Shown: in pieces, positions 9,467 through 19,037 of the stretch
Position numbering within the stretch: the first letter of the stretch is position 1
Layout of the letters: every line of letters begins with the position of its first letter
Assembly (NCBI RefSeq): GCF_024181725.1
Contig: NZ_CP028908.1
Span: 5,881,180 to 5,945,179 of the forward strand
DNA: 64,000 nt
Reading direction: 5' to 3'
Source: Bradyrhizobium sp. WD16
GTDB lineage: Bacteria; Pseudomonadota; Alphaproteobacteria; Rhizobiales; Xanthobacteraceae
Position numbers and translations under genes: made by a program
Notes under the pieces: generated by a model
Told to the model about the DNA's origin: nothing
Databases searched by the model: none
Seen by the model: the letters and a program-made list of their open reading frames with translations, nothing else

Positions 9467-11218
9467 TCACACGCCCGCATCCGGCGCCGCGCGCCGCGGC
9501 AGCGGCGCGACCTTGGCGGGCGAAGGCTGCAGCACGGCCTCCTTGGATCCGAAGGCCTGCCTGCGTCCGCCGGCCATCACCAGCACGTGGTCGACGCCGG
9601 CGAGACCGACGGGCCGGTGCGCCACCACCACGACGATGCCGCCGCGAGCCCGCACCGCGAGGACGGCCGCGGTGAGCGCCTCGTCGCCGTCGCGATCGAG
9701 ATTGGAATTCGGCTCGTCGAGCACGAGCAGGAACGGCTCGCCGAAGAGCGCCCGCGCCAGCGCCACACGCTGCGCCTGGCCCGCCGAGAGCACGCAACCC
9801 TGTTCGCCGATCTGGCTGTCATAGCCCTCGCGCATCGACACGATCAGTTCGTGGATGCCGGCCTGTTTCGCCGCGGCGATGATGGCCTCGGGCCGCGCCT
9901 CCCGATCGAAGCGGGCGATGTTCTGGGCGATGGTGCCGGCAAACAGCTCGACGTCCTGCGGCAGATAGCCGATGTGCCGGCCGAGCACCTCGGGCGACCA
10001 CTGGTCGAGGGTGGCGCCATCGAGGCGCACCGCGCCGCGTTGCGGCGCCCAGACGCCGACCAGCGCCCGCGCCAGCGACGACTTGCCCGAACCGCTCGGC
10101 CCGATGACGCCGAGCCCCTGCCCGGCTTCGAGTTCGAACGACACATCGCCCACCGCCACCTGCTGGCTGCCCGGCGGCACGACGCCGAGATTCTCCACGG
10201 TCAGCCGCCGGGCCGGATCCTGCAGCAGGGTCGGCGCCGAACGCATCGGCAGGGCCGCGAACAGGACGTTGAGCCGGCGCCAGCTCTGCCGCGCGGCGAC
10301 GAAGCCCTTCCAGTTGGCGATGGCGAGATCGACCGGCGCGAGCGCCCGGGCGCTGAGGATCGAGCCGGCGATGATGATGCCGGCGGTGGCCTGCTGGTTG
10401 ATGACGAGCCAGGCGCCGACCGCGAGCACCGCCGACTGCAGCATCATCCGCAGCACCTTGGCGAGGGCGCCGAGGCCGCCGGCGACGTCGCTCGCCCGGC
10501 GGTTGCCTTCGAGATAGGTCTGGTTGGCCTCGGTCCAGCGCTGCGTCATCCGGCCGGCCATGCCCATGGCGACAAGCACCTCGGCGTTGCGCCGGCCGGC
10601 CGCGGCGAGATCGCTGCGCCTCGCCGCCTGGGCGGTGGCTTCCCGCCACGGCGCCTGGGTGAACCATTCGGTCAGCACCGTCAGGGTCGCCAGGATGATG
10701 GCGCCGACCAGCGCGGTGACGCCGATCAGGGGGTGGAAGGCGAAGCAGATCGCCAGATACAGCGGCAGCCATGGCAGATCGAACAAGGCGCCCGGGCCCA
10801 TGCCCGACAGGAACGCGCGCACCGCGTCGAGGTCGCGCAGCGGCTGAAGCCCCTCGCCGCGGCCGCCGCTGACCAGCGGCAACCGGACCACGGTTTCGAA
10901 CACGCGCGGGCTCAGGACCTCGTCGAGGCTCATGCCGATACGGACCAGAATACGCCCGCGCAGCAGGTCGAGCACGCCCTGGGCGACATAGAGGCCGCCG
11001 GCCAGAATGACCAGACCGACCAGGGTCGGCACGCTGCGGCTCGGCAGCACCCGGTCATAGACTTCCAGCATGAACATCGAGCCGGTCAAATAGAGGATAT
11101 TGATCATGCAGCTCATGGCCCCGACGCCGAAGAAGGCGCCGCGGCAGGCGCTCAAGGCCTCGCCGAGCTCGGATTTGGCACTGGATTGGAGCGAAGGAGA
11201 CGGGCCGCGCTGCATCAT
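9467..11218 (-). CDS. Type I secretion ABC exporter (PrtD-like)
   Basis: This 583-residue protein fuses a six-helix exporter domain (about residues 20-310) to an ATPase domain. The ATPase shows Walker [10 protein letters not shown], a signature LSAGQAQR (a variant of LSGGQ), Walker B LLVLDEPNSNLD and the H-loop VVAHRP. There is no N-terminal C39 peptidase or C39-like domain, which matches PrtD-type exporters that recognise C-terminal signals. It lies between the large surface protein and the HlyD adaptor. The natural cargo is inferred to be the adjacent 1025-residue protein. Confidence 0.93.
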   Translation of the reverse strand: MMQRGPSPSLQSSAKSELGEALSACRGAFFGVGAMSCMINILYLTGSMFMLEVYDRVLPSRSVPTLVGLVILAGGLYVAQGVLDLLRGRILVRIGMSLDEVLSPRVFETVVRLPLVSGGRGEGLQPLRDLDAVRAFLSGMGPGALFDLPWLPLYLAICFAFHPLIGVTALVGAIILATLTVLTEWFTQAPWREATAQAARRSDLAAAGRRNAEVLVAMGMAGRMTQRWTEANQTYLEGNRRASDVAGGLGALAKVLRMMLQSAVLAVGAWLVINQQATAGIIIAGSILSARALAPVDLAIANWKGFVAARQSWRRLNVLFAALPMRSAPTLLQDPARRLTVENLGVVPPGSQQVAVGDVSFELEAGQGLGVIGPSGSGKSSLARALVGVWAPQRGAVRLDGATLDQWSPEVLGRHIGYLPQDVELFAGTIAQNIARFDREARPEAIIAAAKQAGIHELIVSMREGYDSQIGEQGCVLSAGQAQRVALARALFGEPFLLVLDEPNSNLDRDGDEALTAAVLAVRARGGIVVVVAHRPVGLAGVDHVLVMAGGRRQAFGSKEAVLQPSPAKVAPLPRRAAPDAGV

Positions 11219-11358
11219 CAGATCCGAATTGACGGACGACCGGCGGTGCTTGCTGCCCGTGTCCTGCTGAATCGTCGCACCATTATGCCAGCCGCCCGCC
11301 GGTTTTGGCAGTTTTTCCCGAGCGCCGCCCGCCGAAAATTCGTCGGCCGGCCTGACGC

Positions 11359-14300
11359 TCAGCCGATGGAATGGCTGCTGACGATGAAATCGCTGGCATG
11401 CAGGCTGCTGGCGGCAACGTTCTTCAGAGTGATGCTGTCCTGGCTGTCGATGGTGATCAGGGTGTCCGCGCCCACGGCCGTGACGTGCTGCGCCATCCAG
11501 CCATTGACATCATCCGTGGTCACAACGGCACGAAGATCGATCTGATCCTGGCTCGGGGAGAAATCGAGGATGGTATCCTTGCCCGACTGGGGGGCGAAGA
11601 CGAACTGTTCCGCGACGCTGGAACCGAGAAAGACGTCTTTCCCCGTCGTTCCGGCCAACACAACCGGGGCCACCGGAAAATCGGCCGTGCTGAAAATGAA
11701 GTTCAGGCTGTCGGAGGCGCCATGGCCATCGGTGACGGAGACCGTCACCATTTCGACGTGCTCTTCGTCGGATTCGTTGGTCTGATAGACAAACCCGGCG
11801 AGATCGCCGTTGATCGCGACAAGGGTTCCGCTATCGCCGTTCGAACTCAGGGTTCCATAGACGGTCTGCGCCTGCAGCGTGTAGGTCTCCGTGCTCGCGG
11901 CATCGGCATCGCTGACGTGCAAGCCGGAAAAGGCGATTCGGTCCTCGTCCGTGTGGACCGCGCTGAGCCCGTCGATAGCGATCACCGGCGCGTCGTTGAC
12001 GCCATGGATGTCGAAGGACACATCCTTGGTCGTTCCGTCCGCCGCGGTCACCGTGAAGACGTCGGTCCTGGTCTGGTCGGCGCCGAGATAGGCGACCGCA
12101 GAATTGGCGACGGAATACACGTAGGAACCGTCGGACTGCAGGGTCAGGACGCCGAGATCGCCGTCGTGGGCGACGACGTCGGTCTGGAAGCTGGACTGGC
12201 CATGATCGGCATCGCTGATGCCGATGTGGCCGCTCGCCAGCAGATTGCCATTGGCATCGACGCCAAAATCCTCGGTGACGGACGCCACGTCCGGATTGCC
12301 GATGACGGCGGGATCGTTGCTGCCGGTGACGACGACATTCACCGTCTCGGTGCCGCTGGCGCCGTTCGTGTCGGTGATCTGGAGGGTATAGGACAGCGTC
12401 ACGCTCTCGCCCGCGGCGAGATAGTCGAACAGATGGTCCGGCGCGGTGAAACTCGCCGTGAGCTGGCCGTGAATGTCGTCGAGGTTCTTGGTCAGGCTCT
12501 CGATCGAAAGGCTCGAGCCGAAAGTCGACGCAAGATCCGCCGGCAGTCCGCCCGTCACGCCGCTGGCGCCGACGAAATGCACCGATGGCGTGTGGCCGGC
12601 GGCGAGATAGCCGCTGGTGACGTCGCTGAAGTCCTGATCGGTGAAATTGAGGACGATCGTCGCCGTATCGGAGGCGCCGCTCCCCGTCACGGCCGGTCGT
12701 TCGCTGAGCAGAACGGACGTCAGCGGCGTCGTGCCCGTCGTGTCGCCAACCAGCGCATGGGCCGCGCCGTTGAGCGCGTCGGCATAACTGCCGGTGTACT
12801 GATAACTGCCGGTGGTCGAAAACACCGGGGCGTCGTTGAGGCCGACCAGCGTCAGTTCGAGCGTGATATGGACGGTATAGGGCTCGTTCGACGTCAGATT
12901 GGCGGTCGCCGGACCACCGTAGCTGTCGAAGGTGATGGTGTAGACCGCGTTCTCGCCCTTGCCCAGGAACTGAAAGTTGCTCGGATCGTAGGTGATTTTG
13001 CCGGAGACCGGATCGATGGTGATCAGGCTCGCCAGGTTGAAGCTGCCCGGCAGCGCCGAGGGGCCGGTCGTGTTCGTCAGCACGGCGGTGCCGGAAACGT
13101 AAGGCACCACGATGTTGTAGAACGGCGCGGAGCCGACACTGGTCTGATCGACGACGACGCGATCGCCGATATTGAAGGACTTGATCACCGACACCGACGA
13201 CTGGATATCGTCCACATTGCCGACCCCGCCGGCTTGCGGCGCCGACACGTCGCTGACCTTGATGGTGGGCGGCGGCACGATCGTGATCGTCGCATCGAAG
13301 CTGCTCCAGCCCCTGGAGTCGGCATCGGGAAGGAGCAGGTTGGCGAGCTTGATCTGCCCGTCGGTGGTGAACTGGTAGAGCTTGTCGTCGCCAAACAGCC
13401 AGTAGCTCGAGCCGGACGATCCGCCGTTGGATTTCGGATCGGCGTCGTTGAGCTTCTGGAACGCCATCGAGAAGACCTGCTGGATCAGGTCCCGCTCCGC
13501 CTGCATGTCGGCCAGCGTCTTCACCTGCTCGGTGATCGAGAGCTGGTTGAAGCCGGACGGCGTGACGAGGGTCACGATCCCGGCCTGGTTCACGGTCCCG
13601 ATCCTCTCGCCGGTCACCCGGCTGTAGAGTTCGTACGAGCCGACATGATTGCCCGGCTCCACCAGCACGGAGAATTTGGTCGGGCCGTCATTGGCGGCGA
13701 TTTCGACCAGCACCGCTGTGCCGCGGATGCCCATCGTCGCGACCGGCGTGTCGATCCGCATCGACCCGTTCTTCGCCGTCTGGCCGGCGACGAAGGTGAT
13801 GGTGCCCTGGACGAGGCTCAGGAAGGACGAGTTCGATGACCCGTTGGGGTCATAGACCATGTCGTTGAGCACCATGCGGGCATTGGAGCCGAGACTGAAC
13901 GCGGTGCCGTCGACGAAGATGACGCCCAAGGCGCTGTCCTGCCCCGCCTGCACCACGTCGCCCTTGAAGACGTTGTCGCCGATGTTGAGGTCGACGGTGA
14001 CGCCGTTGCGCACCACGCTGGCGGTGCCGGTCAGCTTCGCCACCTTGCCGATCGGCGTGCCGGCGGGCGCCGCCGCTCCCGCCTGGGCGAACACCGTCGG
14101 TCCCGCCAGGGCGTCGACGACCGCGCCGCTGAGGCTGGCGCCCTCGCGGCTGTAGATGTCGGCGCGCCCGGTTCCCTTGAAATAGTCCGGCACGAGGAGC
14201 TTGCGGTCGTCGTCCGAAATCACGAGGTCGCTGCCCGAGCGCGCGTAATGGCCGGAGAACACCAGATGTGAATCGCCGACCACCACCCGGCCGCCGGTTG

Positions 14301-14436
14301 TGGCTGAGGCTCCATGCAACCCTGATCCGTCGACATGGCTTTTGGCTATGGACTGCCGGTCCCCGACGGAGTCGTTCGCGCCAAATGCGAACCCGTCCAG
14401 CACTGAAAAATGTCCACTCTCGGAAGAGTCGCGCAC
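11359..14436 (-). CDS. FecR-domain, cadherin-like repeat surface protein (probable type I secretion substrate)
   Basis: This 1025-residue acidic protein has no N-terminal signal peptide. A FecR-like domain spans roughly residues 125-290 (motifs GDVVQAGQDSALGVIFVDGT and MGIRGTAVLVEI). Several VCBS/cadherin-like modules follow, marked by repeated GSNDP/GVNDAPV boundaries near residues 715 and 835. The C-terminus (TTGKDVFLGS...GKDTILDF) resembles the C-terminal secretion module of M10/RTX proteins, although canonical GGxGxDxxx nonapeptides are missing. The neighbouring ABC/HlyD pair is the likely exporter. It is probably a secreted or surface adhesin; the exact role is unknown. Confidence 0.85.
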   Translation of the reverse strand: MRDSSESGHFSVLDGFAFGANDSVGDRQSIAKSHVDGSGLHGASATTGGRVVVGDSHLVFSGHYARSGSDLVISDDDRKLLVPDYFKGTGRADIYSREGASLSGAVVDALAGPTVFAQAGAAAPAGTPIGKVAKLTGTASVVRNGVTVDLNIGDNVFKGDVVQAGQDSALGVIFVDGTAFSLGSNARMVLNDMVYDPNGSSNSSFLSLVQGTITFVAGQTAKNGSMRIDTPVATMGIRGTAVLVEIAANDGPTKFSVLVEPGNHVGSYELYSRVTGERIGTVNQAGIVTLVTPSGFNQLSITEQVKTLADMQAERDLIQQVFSMAFQKLNDADPKSNGGSSGSSYWLFGDDKLYQFTTDGQIKLANLLLPDADSRGWSSFDATITIVPPPTIKVSDVSAPQAGGVGNVDDIQSSVSVIKSFNIGDRVVVDQTSVGSAPFYNIVVPYVSGTAVLTNTTGPSALPGSFNLASLITIDPVSGKITYDPSNFQFLGKGENAVYTITFDSYGGPATANLTSNEPYTVHITLELTLVGLNDAPVFSTTGSYQYTGSYADALNGAAHALVGDTTGTTPLTSVLLSERPAVTGSGASDTATIVLNFTDQDFSDVTSGYLAAGHTPSVHFVGASGVTGGLPADLASTFGSSLSIESLTKNLDDIHGQLTASFTAPDHLFDYLAAGESVTLSYTLQITDTNGASGTETVNVVVTGSNDPAVIGNPDVASVTEDFGVDANGNLLASGHIGISDADHGQSSFQTDVVAHDGDLGVLTLQSDGSYVYSVANSAVAYLGADQTRTDVFTVTAADGTTKDVSFDIHGVNDAPVIAIDGLSAVHTDEDRIAFSGLHVSDADAASTETYTLQAQTVYGTLSSNGDSGTLVAINGDLAGFVYQTNESDEEHVEMVTVSVTDGHGASDSLNFIFSTADFPVAPVVLAGTTGKDVFLGSSVAEQFVFAPQSGKDTILDFSPSQDQIDLRAVVTTDDVNGWMAQHVTAVGADTLITIDSQDSITLKNVAASSLHASDFIVSSHSIG

Positions 14437-14946
14437 GGCGGGCGCCCTCGACTAAAGATTATCGATTAGTAAAACACCCCCAATAAAGGTTCATACCATT
14501 TCCGGTGGCGGGTTCAAATAAATACCGCCGACCACTTGAAAGAGGCGAAGATCAGAAAAGTAAATTGACGTCGTCGCGAGGAATTAAATCTGAGTTTTTT
14601 CAGGTATACCCAGGCGAATTCGGACAATATCTTTGGTGAATTCAGCAATTAATGTGCTGTATACGACAATATTCGCAACATGACGCAAAGCCTATTCGGC
14701 ATCGGAACTTGAATTCCTCTTCCCGCCTGGCAGGAACTGGCCATGGTGGCAGCCCCAGCGCAGCGATATTGCCGGCTTTAGCCGACGAAACTGCCTCAAA
14801 CGCAACGGATCGCCTTCCAGCGGATTTCACCAGCAGTCCGATCTCCCGAGCGGCGTTAGCCGGCCGCAATCGTCGCCGATCGCCACCTTGGACGCCAGGA
14901 CCGGCGATTGCGAGGATGCGGCCCTACCTCTGACGCCCCAGACCGA
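14437..14946. promoter_or_regulatory. AT-rich intergenic region upstream of the surface-protein gene
   Basis: About 500 bp lack a convincing gene and are clearly richer in A and T (about 14455-14700) than the surrounding DNA. The region lies upstream of the minus-strand adhesin gene and downstream of the minus-strand secreted-protein gene, so it probably holds the adhesin promoter and control sites. A perfectly defined promoter or operator could not be picked out by eye. Confidence 0.4.
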
Positions 14947-15483
14947 TCAGCCGGCCAGTCGGCGGAACAGCGAGCGCTTCTTCGCACCGCAGACCACCGC
15001 AGCCATGGCCTTCCTGCCGCCGCGCGTGTCGAACTCGTAAGCCAGCGGCGGCGCCTCGGTCGGCTTGAGTTCGAGCCGCAACCGCTTCGCCCGGGCGACG
15101 TCGCGCAGCGGCACGTCGAACAGCGGCACGCTGCGCGGATTGGAGAACACCTGCAGCAGCACCGGCTGCGGCTTCGAATTGTCGAAGGTGACGACGCTGT
15201 CGACCATGCCGCGCGTCAGGTCGCGGTCGATCTCGATCGCCAGCAGTGGCGCACCATTGGCGCAGGCGAAGCGCAAGGTGGCATCGCCCGCCTTGCTGGC
15301 GACGACAGCCTGGCGGGCGCCGCGGCCCGGGCCGTCACCCTGTCCCGGGACGACCTGCCATTGCGCCTGCGCGCCGAGAATCGAGCCGATCAGCACCAGC
15401 GACGCCAGGAGCCCCGTCGGCAGCGCCGCGACGCTCGTTTCTACGATGGATATCTGCGCCATGGATGTCTGCGCCAACGCCAT
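14947..15483 (-). CDS. Secreted protein of unknown function
   Basis: This 178-residue protein has an N-terminal hydrophobic segment (VAALPTGLLASLVLIGSILG, then AQAQW) that looks like a signal peptide. The mature part has no family I recognise with certainty; it contains RFACANGAPLLAIEID, which is vaguely like secreted invasion-associated (IalB-type) domains. The start at 15483 was chosen because a GGAGGG site lies about 12 bp upstream and the longer frame adds only an arginine-rich stretch. It lies 119 bp downstream of the transaminase gene on the same strand and may be the last gene of that operon. Confidence 0.6.
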   Translation of the reverse strand: MALAQTSMAQISIVETSVAALPTGLLASLVLIGSILGAQAQWQVVPGQGDGPGRGARQAVVASKAGDATLRFACANGAPLLAIEIDRDLTRGMVDSVVTFDNSKPQPVLLQVFSNPRSVPLFDVPLRDVARAKRLRLELKPTEAPPLAYEFDTRGGRKAMAAVVCGAKKRSLFRRLAG

Positions 15484-15602
15484 GTCCCGGCACGCCCTCC
15501 GGCAGGCGGCCCGTCGTCGCCAGCCGCCCTGCGTCGCGACGTGAGGTGACACATCGGCGCCCATCCCGCAACATCGGCCGGCGCATGGCCGCGATCGCCC
15601 GG

Positions 15603-16457
15603 TCACTCGGCCGTGGCGCGGGCGAAGCCGATATAGATCTCGCGCAGGCGCGCCGCGATCGGCCCCGGCTTGCCGCCGGCGACCGGCTGGCCATCGATCC
15701 GCACCACCGGCTGCACGAAGGCCGAGGCGCTGGTGATGAAGGCCTCCTGCGCCGCCAGCGCCTCGGCGACGGTGAAGGCGCGCTCCTCGATCCTGAGCTT
15801 CTGCTCGTCGGCCAACGCCAGCACCGCCTTGCGGGTGCAGCCGGGCAGGATGGCGTTGGAATTGGGCCGCGTCAGCAGCACATGGTCGGGCGTCAGGATG
15901 AAGACCGACGACGACCCGCCCTCGGTGATGACGCCGTCCTGGACCATCCAGGCCTCCTGGCAGCCGGCCTCGGCGGCGGCCTGCTTGGCCAGCACCTGGG
16001 CGAGCAGGCCGATGCTCTTGATGTCGCGGCGCTCCCAGCGGATGTCCGGCACGGTGATGACCGCGATGCCGGTCTTCGCCGACGGCGCGTTGACGATGTC
16101 CTTCTCCATCGGGAACATCACCAGCGTCGGCGTGGCCTCCTTCGGAAAGGCGAAGTCGCGCGGCCCGGCCCCGCGGGTCACCTCGATATAGACCATGCCG
16201 TCGACGAGACCGCTGCGGCGGATGATCTCCTGCTGGATCTCCTTGATGCGCGCGATCGGCTCCGGCAGCGCCAGCGCGATCTCGCCGACCGAGCGCTGCA
16301 ATCGCGCCAGATGCGCGTCGTTGTCGATCAGCTTGCCGTCGAGCACCGCGGACACCTCGTAGATGCCGTCAGCGAACAGAAAGCCGCGGTCGAGCACCGA
16401 GACCTTGGCTTCGCTCAGCGGCAGGTAGGATCCATTGACATAGGCGACGGGATTCAC
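15603..16457 (-). CDS. dat: D-amino-acid transaminase (class IV PLP enzyme)
   Basis: This 284-residue protein is a fold-type IV PLP aminotransferase most like D-amino-acid transaminase, which interconverts D-amino acids and 2-oxo acids. It starts with YVNGSYLPLSEAKVSVLDRGF and DGIYEV, carries the PLP lysine at residue 147 (DIKSIGLL) and ends with EAFITSASAFVQPVV. Branched-chain aminotransferases share the fold, but DIKSxxLL and the length fit Dat better. It lies 170 bp behind an amino-acid ABC transporter on the same strand, which suggests use of imported amino acids. Cytoplasmic. Confidence 0.85.
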   Translation of the reverse strand: MNPVAYVNGSYLPLSEAKVSVLDRGFLFADGIYEVSAVLDGKLIDNDAHLARLQRSVGEIALALPEPIARIKEIQQEIIRRSGLVDGMVYIEVTRGAGPRDFAFPKEATPTLVMFPMEKDIVNAPSAKTGIAVITVPDIRWERRDIKSIGLLAQVLAKQAAAEAGCQEAWMVQDGVITEGGSSSVFILTPDHVLLTRPNSNAILPGCTRKAVLALADEQKLRIEERAFTVAEALAAQEAFITSASAFVQPVVRIDGQPVAGGKPGPIAARLREIYIGFARATAE

Positions 16458-16501
16458 GGCAGTCTCCGATCAGTGCGAAACAAGCAGAACGACTTCATTT
16501 T

Positions 16502-16591
16502 CGTCATGGCCGGGGCTTGTCCCGGCCATCCACGGCCTTCTCGCAGCTGATACTGACAAAGCGTGGATGCCCGCGACGAGCGGGCATGACG
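16502..16591. repeat. Dispersed imperfect palindrome (CATGGCCGGG...CGGGCATGACG)
   Basis: The left arm CGTCATGGCCGGGGCTTGTC reads on to CGGCCATCCACG, and the right arm reads CGTGGATGCCCGCGACGAGC then GGGCATGACG. The arms are imperfect inverted copies separated by about 28 bp. Such sequences are frequent between genes in Bradyrhizobium-like genomes. It lies between the transaminase and the ABC ATPase genes and could form a hairpin in the transcript. Confidence 0.6.
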
Positions 16592-16630
16592 GTGATTGTC
16601 TGACCACCTTGCGGCGACAGGCGGCCGAGG

Positions 16631-17362
16631 TCAATGCGACAGGATCTTCGACAGGAAGGCCTGGGCGCGATCGCTGCGCGGGCTGCCGAAGAAGTCCTCG
16701 GTGGCGGCGTCCTCGACGATCTCGCCCTGGTCCATGAACACGACGCGGTGGGCGACCTTGCGGGCGAAGCCCATTTCGTGGGTGACCACCATCATGGTCA
16801 TGCCGTCGCGGGCGAGCGCCACCATGACGTCCAGCACCTCGCTGATCATCTCCGGATCGAGCGCCGAGGTCGGCTCGTCGAACAGCATGGCGATGGGATC
16901 CATGGCGAGCGCCCGGGCGATGGCCACCCGCTGCTGCTGACCGCCGGAGAGCTGGGCCGGAAACTTGCCGGCGTGGTCGGCGAGACCGACCCGGGCCAGC
17001 AGCGCCCGCCCCTTGGTCACCGCCTCGTCGCGGCTGCGCCCCAGCACCTTCTGCTGGGCGAGACAGAGATTGTCGATGATCCTGAGATGCGGGAACAGCT
17101 CGAAATGCTGGAACACCATGCCGACCTTCGAGCGCAGCTTCGGCAGGTTGGTGCCCGCATCGTTGACCTTGAGCCCGTCAATGGTGATCTCGCCGCCCTG
17201 GAACGGCTCGAGCGCGTTGACGCATTTGATCAGGGTCGACTTGCCCGATCCCGAGGGGCCGCACACCACCACGACCTCGCCCTTGGCGACGCGCGTCGAG
17301 CAGTCCTTGAGGACGTGAAACTGCGGCCCGTACCATTTTTCGACGTGGCGGATGTCAATCAT
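16631..17362 (-). CDS. Polar amino-acid ABC transporter ATPase
   Basis: This 243-residue ATPase powers uptake of polar amino acids (GlnQ/GltL type). It shows Walker [11 protein letters not shown], the Q-loop [11 protein letters not shown], signature [14 protein letters not shown] and Walker [16 protein letters not shown]. The start at 17362 gives the normal family N-terminus ([12 protein letters not shown]); an upstream extension of the frame overlaps the permease gene. It is the last transporter gene of a four-gene operon, 10 bp behind a permease. Confidence 0.95.
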   Translation of the reverse strand: MIDIRHVEKWYGPQFHVLKDCSTRVAKGEVVVVCGPSGSGKSTLIKCVNALEPFQGGEITIDGLKVNDAGTNLPKLRSKVGMVFQHFELFPHLRIIDNLCLAQQKVLGRSRDEAVTKGRALLARVGLADHAGKFPAQLSGGQQQRVAIARALAMDPIAMLFDEPTSALDPEMISEVLDVMVALARDGMTMMVVTHEMGFARKVAHRVVFMDQGEIVEDAATEDFFGSPRSDRAQAFLSKILSH

Positions 17363-17372
17363 CGAGCAGCCT

Positions 17373-18065
17373 TTAACGGATGATGGCGACGCGCGCCTGC
17401 AGGCGGCGGACGCCGCGCGAGGCAATGAAGGAGATCGAGAAGTAGACCACCGCGGCGAACAGATACATCTCGACGAGACGGCCGTCGCGCTGCGCCACCT
17501 TGCTGGCGGCGCCGAGGAAGTCCGTAATCGACAGCACATAGACCAGCGAGGTGTCCTGGAACAGGACGATGGTCTGGGTCAGCAGCACCGGCAGCATGTT
17601 GCGCACCGCCTGCGGCAGCACGACGAAACGCATGGTCTGGCCGTAGGTCAGGCCCAGCGCCTGGGCCGCGGCCGGCTGTCCGCGCGGGATCGCCTGGATG
17701 CCGGCGCGCATGATCTCCGAGAAATAGGCGGCCTCGAACAGCATGAAGGTGATCAGCGACGAGGCGAAGGCGCCGACCCGGATCGGCCGGTCGGCGCCGA
17801 TCAGCCACTGCCCGATATAGGGGACGAGGAAATAGAACCAGAAGATGACGAGGACCAGCGGCAGCGACCGCATCAGGTCGACATAGAGCCCGGCGAGGCG
17901 CGCAAGGACGCCGATGCCCGACAGCCGCATCAGGGCGAGCAGCGTGCCGAAGACGAGGCCGCCGGTTGCTGCGAGCGCGGTCAGCGTCAGCGTGAAGCTC
18001 ATGCCGTCGAGGAACAGATAGCCCAGCGAGCGGCGGATGACGTCGAAATCGAAACTGGCGAACAT
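17373..18065 (-). CDS. Polar amino-acid ABC transporter permease
   Basis: This 230-residue membrane protein is a HisM/GltK-type permease with about five helices and the conserved cytoplasmic EAA-like segment ([20 protein letters not shown]). It pairs with the permease encoded just upstream (3 bp gap) to form the membrane channel for the glutamate/aspartate-type importer. The small spacing implies translational coupling. Confidence 0.94.
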   Translation of the reverse strand: MFASFDFDVIRRSLGYLFLDGMSFTLTLTALAATGGLVFGTLLALMRLSGIGVLARLAGLYVDLMRSLPLVLVIFWFYFLVPYIGQWLIGADRPIRVGAFASSLITFMLFEAAYFSEIMRAGIQAIPRGQPAAAQALGLTYGQTMRFVVLPQAVRNMLPVLLTQTIVLFQDTSLVYVLSITDFLGAASKVAQRDGRLVEMYLFAAVVYFSISFIASRGVRRLQARVAIIR

Positions 18066-18068
18066 GGC

Positions 18069-18800
18069 CTACCTGCTCCCGACCGTGCCCGGCAGCGCGA
18101 CCATGCGCTCGAGCAGCCGCATCGCCGTGACCACGACGAGATTGACCAGCAGATAGAGCAGCGTCGCCGCGGTGAAGGCCTCGAACACCTGGAACGAGAA
18201 TTCCTGCATGGCGCGGGCCTCGGCGGTCAGCTCCATCAGGCCGATGGTGATCGCGACCGAGGTGTTCTTGATGGTGTTGAGGAATTCCGAGGTCAGCGGC
18301 GGCAGGATGACGCGGAAGGCGATCGGCAGCAGAATGTAGCGATAGGTCTGCGCAGTGGTGAGGCCGAGCGCGGCGGCGGCGTAGCGCTGGCCGCGGGGCA
18401 GCGACCCGATGCCGGCGCGCAACTGCTCGGCGACCCGCGCCGACATGAACAGGCCGAGGCCGACCACCGTGGTGACGAAGGGCGCGTTCGGCATCTGCTT
18501 GAGCCACAGGCCCCAGCTCTGCGGCAGCAGCTCCGGAAGCACGAAGAACCAGAGAAAGAGCTGCACCAGCAGCGGCATGTTGCGGAACAGTTCGACATAG
18601 GCGGAGCCGAACGCCTGCGCCCCGCGCGACGGCAAGGTGCGCAGCACGCCGATCAGCGAGCCACAGACCAAGGCCACGATCCACGCCGCAATCGCGCACT
18701 CGAGCGTCAGCCAAAGCCCGGCGAACAGCATATCGAGATAGCTGCCGCCTCCGGTCGGCGACGGCTCGAAGAAGATCCGCCAATTCCAGTGATAATTCAC
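18069..18800 (-). CDS. Polar amino-acid ABC transporter permease
   Basis: This 243-residue membrane protein is the second permease (GltJ type). It has the EAA-like loop (AAAALGLTTAQTYRYILLPI), a long first periplasmic segment and the end region EFLNTIKNTSVAITIGLMEL, which is typical of GltJ/BztB-like proteins. It follows the binding-protein gene after a gap of about 240 bp and precedes the other permease by 3 bp. Confidence 0.94.
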   Translation of the reverse strand: MNYHWNWRIFFEPSPTGGGSYLDMLFAGLWLTLECAIAAWIVALVCGSLIGVLRTLPSRGAQAFGSAYVELFRNMPLLVQLFLWFFVLPELLPQSWGLWLKQMPNAPFVTTVVGLGLFMSARVAEQLRAGIGSLPRGQRYAAAALGLTTAQTYRYILLPIAFRVILPPLTSEFLNTIKNTSVAITIGLMELTAEARAMQEFSFQVFEAFTAATLLYLLVNLVVVTAMRLLERMVALPGTVGSR

Positions 18801-18867
18801 GCCCCCTCCGCGGTCTCCTCAAAGACCCATCGAAACACCACGCCCCCCCCCCGAGACTCCACCGACG

Positions 18868-18925
18868 GCCTCACGGCTCGGGACGACCCGCCGCGCGGGT
18901 CTCCTCACCATGAGGATCGAGGTTC
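18868..18925. repeat. Short dispersed repeat between binding protein and permease genes
   Basis: The sequence GGCCTCACGGCTCGGGACGA followed by CCCGCCGCGCGGGTCTCCTC and ACCATGAGGATCGAGG resembles a repeat family of rhizobial genomes in which CCTCA...TGAGG ends flank a GC-rich hairpin (CCCGCCGCGCGGG). It sits in the 237-bp gap after the binding-protein gene. A hairpin here could reduce expression of the permeases relative to the binding protein, as is known for other ABC operons. Confidence 0.45.
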
Positions 18926-19037
18926 GAATGATGCAGCTTCCGCGCCTCTCCACCTGGCGAGAAGGCCGGCAACGCCGGCCATCTCATCTCGATCCGCGCG
19001 GCCCGGTGCATCACCGGCCGGCGGAGCGAACGCCCTG

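Noticed and set aside
14642..14933. Short open frames on both strands in the AT-rich gap
   Set aside because: They lack recognisable ribosome sites and family similarity; the region is better explained as regulatory.
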